The notes below the pieces were generated by a model, which was not told where the DNA came from, ran no database searches, and saw only the letters and a list, made by a program, of their open reading frames with translations. This document shows, piece by piece, positions 59,336-64,000 of a DNA stretch of 64,000 nucleotides; within the stretch, counting starts at the first letter, position 1; every line of letters begins with the position of its first letter. This DNA is from Ktedonospora formicarum. GTDB taxonomy: Bacteria > Chloroflexota > Ktedonobacteria > Ktedonobacterales > Ktedonobacteraceae. The translations under genes and the position numbers were made by a program. The stretch covers positions 1,488,001 to 1,552,000 of the forward strand of contig NZ_BNJF01000001.1 of the NCBI RefSeq assembly GCF_016587355.1, read 5' to 3'.

Positions 59336-59797
59336 TTATGCCTTACCCTCTGTATTCTCAGGCAGCACAACCACACCAAACCAATAATGATGAATCATCT
59401 CAACAACATATTTTAATTTGTGGATATCAAGCGGTTTGCTAATATAGCTGGTTGCTCCCTCCTGGAAGCTGATCTTCACATCCTGTGCTTCATCTGACCC
59501 CGACCATATGATAACGGGGATCGCCTTCAAATCATCATCTGACTTAATCGTTTGTAGCACCTCCCTGCCATCAGTCTCAATTAAATTTAAATCGAGCAGA
59601 ATAAGCGCTGGTCGGGGTGCGGCTGAAGGAGCACTATAAATGTTCCGCTGATAGAGGTAATCAAGCGCTTCCTCACCATCCTCAAGCCGCACTAGAGGAA
59701 TATTGAGCGCCAGTTTATGCAGCACCCAACGAAATACCTCTGTATCCTCTTCGCTATCTTCTACAAACAATATTGGAGCCTGCGTTGTTGATACCAT
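59336..59797 (-). CDS. stand-alone response regulator receiver (Rcp1-like)
   Basis: The 153-residue protein is a single receiver domain of the Rcp1-type: VEDSEEDTEVF, phospho-acceptor Asp in LILLDLNLIETDGREVL, switch residues in IIWSGSD and Lys in YISKPLD. No output domain is present. ATG has GGAGGGGAC directly upstream. Its sensor kinase is not nearby; hybrid or phytochrome-like kinases usually partner such receivers. Confidence 0.92.
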   Translation of the reverse strand: MVSTTQAPILFVEDSEEDTEVFRWVLHKLALNIPLVRLEDGEEALDYLYQRNIYSAPSAAPRPALILLDLNLIETDGREVLQTIKSDDDLKAIPVIIWSGSDEAQDVKISFQEGATSYISKPLDIHKLKYVVEMIHHYWFGVVVLPENTEGKA

Positions 59798-60015
59798 TAG
59801 TCCCCTCCCTCAATTGACGTTCACTAGACCACCCAGTCCCTGATTACCCGGTCTCATCAGAGTACCACTTTCATCGACTCGCCCCCATAATACATATATC
59901 AGCGACAAACGAAGAGAAGTATTCTTGACTACACAAAAACAGTCCAATACTATAAAGACGTATATGCTCGCTATTATGAGTCACCTTCTCATCCAACAGG
60001 TGATACAATAAAACT

Positions 60016-60852
60016 ATGAACTCACATCTTTATCTATCCGCACGAAGCTTGAAGCGCTTGCGAGGTATCCAGCATACCCTGGATCAGCTCGATCCACGTG
60101 GCGAACCGCTCGCGTTGTCGCTTCCCGGCTCCCCCACCCCCGAGGGCAATATTATCGTCTTCACTGGTTCATTCAATCCTCCCACCCTGGCACATCTGGC
60201 TATGCTCAAGCAAGCACAACAATACGCACGTGCCCACGCTCCCATGCGTCTCTACACAGCCATGAGCAAACAGACAGTTGACAAAGAGAGTGTGACCCGC
60301 CCGCTCTTTCTAGATCGCCTGGAACTGCTAACAAGATTAATGAGGCGTTTTCGCTCTTCGGGGGTCCTACTCTTTAATCGAGGCTTGTATGCGGAGCAAG
60401 CACTGGCGATTCGTCACAGCTTGCCCAACGTACGGGCGATTTACTTCTTAATGGGGTTTGATAAAATCGTTCAAATCCTTGATCCGCGCTACTATGAGGA
60501 TCGAGATAAAGCTCTGGAAGGGCTTTTTGCCCAGGCACGCCTTCTAGTCGCACCACGTGGGAATGACGGGCCAGAAGCCCTACATGCGCTACTAGAGCGG
60601 CCTGAGAATACGCGTTTCGCGGCCTATATTCAGCCACTCACCTTGAATAACACATATCGCGAAATTTCAGCGACACATATCCGCCGGCAGGACCAAGGGT
60701 ATGAGCAGGCTATTCCACGCGAGGTATGGGAATTTATGTGGCATACACGGGCTTATATGCAACCACTACGCGAGCGCAACGGTTGCCTACGCGATTACTA
60801 TGGTGAGCGCGTTCAGGCCCTTTCCCGTCTTCTCGGTACACAACCGACCTGA
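60016..60852 (+). CDS. NadD-like nucleotidyltransferase
   Basis: The 278-residue protein has the cytidylyltransferase fold of nicotinate mononucleotide adenylyltransferase: the nucleotide-binding GSFNPPTLAHLAMLKQA and the ISATHIRRQ motif near the C-terminus. It is longer than NadD (about 200 residues), with N- and C-terminal additions, so the exact substrate is open. NAD synthesis is the likely pathway, since it would use ATP to form a dinucleotide. The start has AGGTGA about 10 nt upstream. Confidence 0.82.
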   Translation: MNSHLYLSARSLKRLRGIQHTLDQLDPRGEPLALSLPGSPTPEGNIIVFTGSFNPPTLAHLAMLKQAQQYARAHAPMRLYTAMSKQTVDKESVTRPLFLDRLELLTRLMRRFRSSGVLLFNRGLYAEQALAIRHSLPNVRAIYFLMGFDKIVQILDPRYYEDRDKALEGLFAQARLLVAPRGNDGPEALHALLERPENTRFAAYIQPLTLNNTYREISATHIRRQDQGYEQAIPREVWEFMWHTRAYMQPLRERNGCLRDYYGERVQALSRLLGTQPT

Positions 60853-60899
60853 GACCAATGCTATTCTCTTTCTGGAAGCATTACGGAGCAGTAAGCCTA

Positions 60900-61583
60900 T
60901 TAACCCTTGCTCTGCCGATATACAAAGCGAATAGAACCTATCTGCACGACATCGCCTTCGCGCAAGACCTGGCGCGTGATACGCCGCCCATTGATATAGG
61001 TGCCAACAGCAGAGCTATTATCAAGCAATTCATACATGCCACCCTCTAATTCGTGCAGGGTCGCATGATGGCGGCTAACGGAGAGGTCTTCCAAAAAGAG
61101 ATCACACTCACGACTTCGCCCAATCGTCATATCTGGAAAGATTTCAAACTGGCTGACATTGCTGCGTCCACCAACTGGATAGAGATATGAAGCAGCTACT
61201 GACTGAGATTCTGCATCTTTCCCTTTTAGGGACTCGCGCCCACGTGAGGATGGCAGTTGGAACGGGCGTGTCCCCTCGCTATCATAGAAGACCATATGAG
61301 TGTGCCCAAACTCCAACTCATCACCATTGTATAGAAGTTGCTCCTGCGCCGGTTGACCATTGACAAAACTATCGCCACTCCCATGATCGTCGCGCAAGGC
61401 AAAGCCATTAGGAAGACGCAAAATACTAGCCTGCTTACGATGAACAGTGATATCCTCCAAAAAGAGGTCGCAATCACGGCTTCGTCCGATTGTGGTACAA
61501 TCCTTCCACAGCTCTACCCGCTTCCCCACCAGAGGTCCCTTCTGTATGAGCAGATAAGCAGTCGTCGAAAAGTCCTGATCCAT
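60900..61583 (-). CDS. protein with two FHA domains
   Basis: The 227-residue protein consists of two forkhead-associated domains that bind phosphothreonine. Each has the standard core: first TTIGRSRDCDLFLEDITVHRKQASI, FVNGQ; second MTIGRSRECDLFLEDLSVSRHHATLHE, GTYINGRRI. The two are alike, suggesting a duplication. They are likely readers for the Ser/Thr kinases in this genome. No membrane segment is present. Confidence 0.93.
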   Translation of the reverse strand: MDQDFSTTAYLLIQKGPLVGKRVELWKDCTTIGRSRDCDLFLEDITVHRKQASILRLPNGFALRDDHGSGDSFVNGQPAQEQLLYNGDELEFGHTHMVFYDSEGTRPFQLPSSRGRESLKGKDAESQSVAASYLYPVGGRSNVSQFEIFPDMTIGRSRECDLFLEDLSVSRHHATLHELEGGMYELLDNSSAVGTYINGRRITRQVLREGDVVQIGSIRFVYRQSKG

Positions 61584-62054
61584 AATGCTCCACGCACTCT
61601 ATCTAAACGCCGATGTGCAAACCGGCATATGGGCTTCTTCTCATAAGGTGTTCGCGCTTGCTATGACGGTGGCACCACCATGCCACATTTAGGTGATGCC
61701 CTTACATAAGGATTAGTTTTCGTATAAATCCTTAATGTGAAGAGAGTATAACGAATTGCCTTAAAATGTGTCAAGCTCAAAAGGGGTAGCATTTATACGT
61801 ATTACTCAATGGCACAGTTTATGCTTTCTCCCACTCCTAGCAACATGCAACCTCGCATAGTAGAACCACATAGACCATCCTATTTCATGCACGCTGACAC
61901 CACTTATAGTATACGTTTCAAAAAGTATTTTCGCTTGCTATCTCGATAGAAGACGCCAACCTGTTTCTAGCCGCCATCCCCTTCAGCGTTGTATGATACC
62001 AAGATAGAGATACATAAATAGAGAGATCCATCACAGCGAGAGGAGCTATTTCTT
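61584..62054. other. intergenic region with a stem-loop
   Basis: No gene is seen in 471 bp. On the minus strand a hairpin of about 14 pairs with one bulge (61702-61740) has the loop TATACGAAAACT; it is in the leader of the FHA gene about 130 nt before its start. The 15-nt tract TTATACGAAAACTAA here is also the 5' arm of the aconitase leader. Confidence 0.4.
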
Positions 62055-63833
62055 ATGACACAATCCAGGGGTCACCAGGTCGCCGTCGATTTTGATGTTC
62101 CTGCCAGGATGAGAGATGGAACCATCTTGCGCGCTAATGTCTATCGTCCCGCCAGCGAAGGCCAATGGCCGGTTCTGCTAACGCGCTTACCCTATGGCAA
62201 GGATCTTCCAATGGCTGGCGCGCTCCTTGATCCCCTTCAGGTCGCACGCCAGGGTTATGTAGTCATTATTCAGGATACGCGTGGGCGCTTTACTTCTGGC
62301 GGTGAGTGGACACCAATGCAAGCTGAAGCAGAGGATGGCTACGACACTATTGAGTGGGCATCCAAACTAAACTATAGTAATGGCGAGGTAGGCATGTTTG
62401 GCATCTCCTACTTCGGCTTTACGCAATGGTCCGCCATGACCCTCCAGCCGCCCGCGCTAAAAACAGCCATTCCCATTCAGACCTGGAACAATCCGCTAAA
62501 CGGTACAACGTTCCGTGGTGGCGCGCTCGAACTAGGGACCACAGCTCAGTGGCAAATGATGATGGGTCTCGACGTACTCTTACGTCGCCATCGAGGCGAG
62601 GCCGATCCGCGCATCCTGGGAGCCGCACTCTACCAATTGATCAATGACATCGACGCGCTCGGCTCTCAAGGCTACGCCTCACTCCCACTGCGTGAATTCG
62701 CGCCTCTCAAGCGTAACGATGTCGCTCCGGCCTTCTTCGATGCTTTCCCCTATGAGATGCAGCAGGACCGCGTTAACTATATGACCATCCTTGGCAAGCA
62801 TGAGAAAGTTATAGTACCAACCTTCAATATCGCTGGCTGGTACGATATCTTCCTACAAGACACCATCGAGAATTTCCGCATCATGCGCACTGAGGGCAAA
62901 ACACCTGAGGCACGCCAGAGCAAGCTCCTGGTCGGCCCCTGGAGCCACGGTGGGATGAACAATCCCATAGGAGAACTCAACTTTGGCATGGGCTCGACTG
63001 CCGCGTTCATCGATCTCAAGATTGACCTAGTTAGCTTGCAGGTACGCTGGTTTGATCACTATCTGAAAGGCGTTGAGAACGGCATTGAGGCCGAAGCTCC
63101 TATCAAGCTCTTCGTCATGGGAGCCAATATCTGGCGCGACGAGCAGGAGTGGCCCCTGGCGCGCGCGGTAGAGACACGCTACTATCTCCATAGCAATGGG
63201 CACGCCAATACGCTTGAGGGTGATGGTACGCTTAGTACGACACCACCTGAGGCAGAAGAATCCGACAACTATACCTACGATCCCGCGAATCCAGTTTCCA
63301 CCCGTGGCGGCGCGCTCCTGATGACACCTGAATACCGCTCCGGTCCCTACGATCAGCGCCCTATCGAACAGCGCGAGGATGTACTGGTGTATAGCACACC
63401 TCCACTAGAGCAAGATACGGAGGTGACCGGTCCCATTACAGTTCGCTTATGGGCAACTTCCAGCGCTCCGGATACTGACTTCATCGCTCGCCTGGTTGAT
63501 GTCTCCCCTGATGGCTACGCACAGAACTTGACGGATGGCATCATTCGCGCGCGCCATCGCCACCACGCGAAAGGTGAGGCTCCTTCGCTCATTGAGCCGG
63601 GACAGGCATACGAGTATGAGATTGATCTCTGGTCTACCAGCAATCTCTTTAAACAGGGTCATCGCATCCGTGTCGACATAACGAGTAGCAGTTTCCCCCG
63701 CTGGGACCGCAATCCCAATACGGGGCATGACCTGGGCGTGGACGCCGAGTTTGCCATAGCTCAGCAAACGATTCTTCACGATGCTGAGCATCCCTCTTCG
63801 ATCCTGCTTCCCATCATTCCTGCCGCAAACTAG
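62055..63833 (+). CDS. CocE/NonD-family hydrolase
   Basis: The 592-residue serine hydrolase is of the X-prolyl dipeptidyl aminopeptidase/cocaine esterase fold. The N-terminal alpha/beta-hydrolase domain begins VDFDVPARMRDGTILRANVYRP and has the nucleophile Ser in MFGISYFGFTQW (GxSYxG), with a catalytic His in PWSHGGMN. The C-terminal jelly-roll is visible (TGPITVRLWATSSAPDTDFIARLVDVSPDG). The natural substrate is unknown; ester or amide hydrolysis is expected. AGAGGAG lies 9 nt before the ATG. It is a single gene with its own terminator. Confidence 0.92.
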   Translation: MTQSRGHQVAVDFDVPARMRDGTILRANVYRPASEGQWPVLLTRLPYGKDLPMAGALLDPLQVARQGYVVIIQDTRGRFTSGGEWTPMQAEAEDGYDTIEWASKLNYSNGEVGMFGISYFGFTQWSAMTLQPPALKTAIPIQTWNNPLNGTTFRGGALELGTTAQWQMMMGLDVLLRRHRGEADPRILGAALYQLINDIDALGSQGYASLPLREFAPLKRNDVAPAFFDAFPYEMQQDRVNYMTILGKHEKVIVPTFNIAGWYDIFLQDTIENFRIMRTEGKTPEARQSKLLVGPWSHGGMNNPIGELNFGMGSTAAFIDLKIDLVSLQVRWFDHYLKGVENGIEAEAPIKLFVMGANIWRDEQEWPLARAVETRYYLHSNGHANTLEGDGTLSTTPPEAEESDNYTYDPANPVSTRGGALLMTPEYRSGPYDQRPIEQREDVLVYSTPPLEQDTEVTGPITVRLWATSSAPDTDFIARLVDVSPDGYAQNLTDGIIRARHRHHAKGEAPSLIEPGQAYEYEIDLWSTSNLFKQGHRIRVDITSSSFPRWDRNPNTGHDLGVDAEFAIAQQTILHDAEHPSSILLPIIPAAN

Positions 63834-63838
63834 CACAC

Positions 63839-63886
63839 AAAGGCGAGGGCGAGATGCTTTCTTGTAAGCATCTCGCCCTCGCCTTT
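63839..63886 (+). terminator. Rho-independent terminator of the CocE-type gene
   Basis: A perfect 21-bp stem (63839-63859 with 63866-63886; arm begins AAAGGCGAGGGCGAGATG) lies 5 bp after the stop codon. Confidence 0.85.
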
Positions 63887-64000
63887 ATCACCTTCACACG
63901 CTTTCATTCACAACAATATATCGCAGACCTGATCGCTACCATATGTGGGCGCGACGCTTGAGCGAGTGCACTACATACCATCACACCTCCACACTTTCAT

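Overview
The window looks like a chromosomal segment of a Ktedonobacteria-type Chloroflexota bacterium (filamentous, spore-forming, Gram-positive-like). This is an inference from gene content: serine/threonine kinases fused to TPR or sensor domains, zinc-ribbon membrane proteins, NarL-type two-component pairs, a CopC-CopD fusion, comEA-comEC, a putrescine aminotransferase, moderate GC and long intergenic gaps. No flagellar, phage or CRISPR genes were seen.

Layout. 0-10 kb: guaB (IMP dehydrogenase), an ABC exporter, a VKOR-type thiol oxidoreductase, a CopC/CopD copper cluster, and a two-gene unit of a MinD/CooC-like ATPase with a small conserved protein. 10-15.5 kb: a Fur-family regulator, tRNA-Arg(CCG), and the DNA-uptake genes comEA and comEC. 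15.5-19 kb: a recombinase-like protein that has lost most catalytic residues, an acidic protein, and a membrane protein with an extracellular carbohydrate-binding-like domain. 19-25.5 kb: a GH16 glucanase gene with two F5/8-type C (CBM32-like) domains, cut in two by a Tn554-type transposon carrying tnpA, tnpB and tnpC. 26-31 kb: a NarL-type sensor kinase/regulator pair and a Ser/Thr kinase. 32-38 kb: a purine cluster of adenine deaminase plus a molybdenum hydroxylase made of a FAD subunit and a fused FeS/Mo subunit. 38-46 kb: a URO-D-fold protein, putrescine aminotransferase, a FlgM-like protein, MurJ, an M23 peptidase and a KGG stress protein. 46-56 kb: a second sensor kinase with a lone receiver, two Ser/Thr kinases and a TPR protein. 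56-64 kb: aconitase with a probable structured leader RNA, a lone receiver, a NadD-like enzyme, a double-FHA protein and a CocE-type hydrolase.

A striking property of this sequence is that ten breaks in nine otherwise well-conserved genes can each be repaired by adding one base to a G or C run of 3-6 nt. They occur on both strands and in unrelated genes. I read this as under-called homopolymers in the assembly rather than gene decay, and have annotated each affected locus as one gene. The most biologically interesting points are the Tn554-like insertion between two carbohydrate-binding domains of the glucanase gene, the multi-helix leader upstream of aconitase, a Glu-to-Asp change at the expected catalytic base of the molybdenum hydroxylase, the degenerate recombinase, and the kinase/TPR paralogue pair in which one member keeps only a kinase N-lobe-like remnant.
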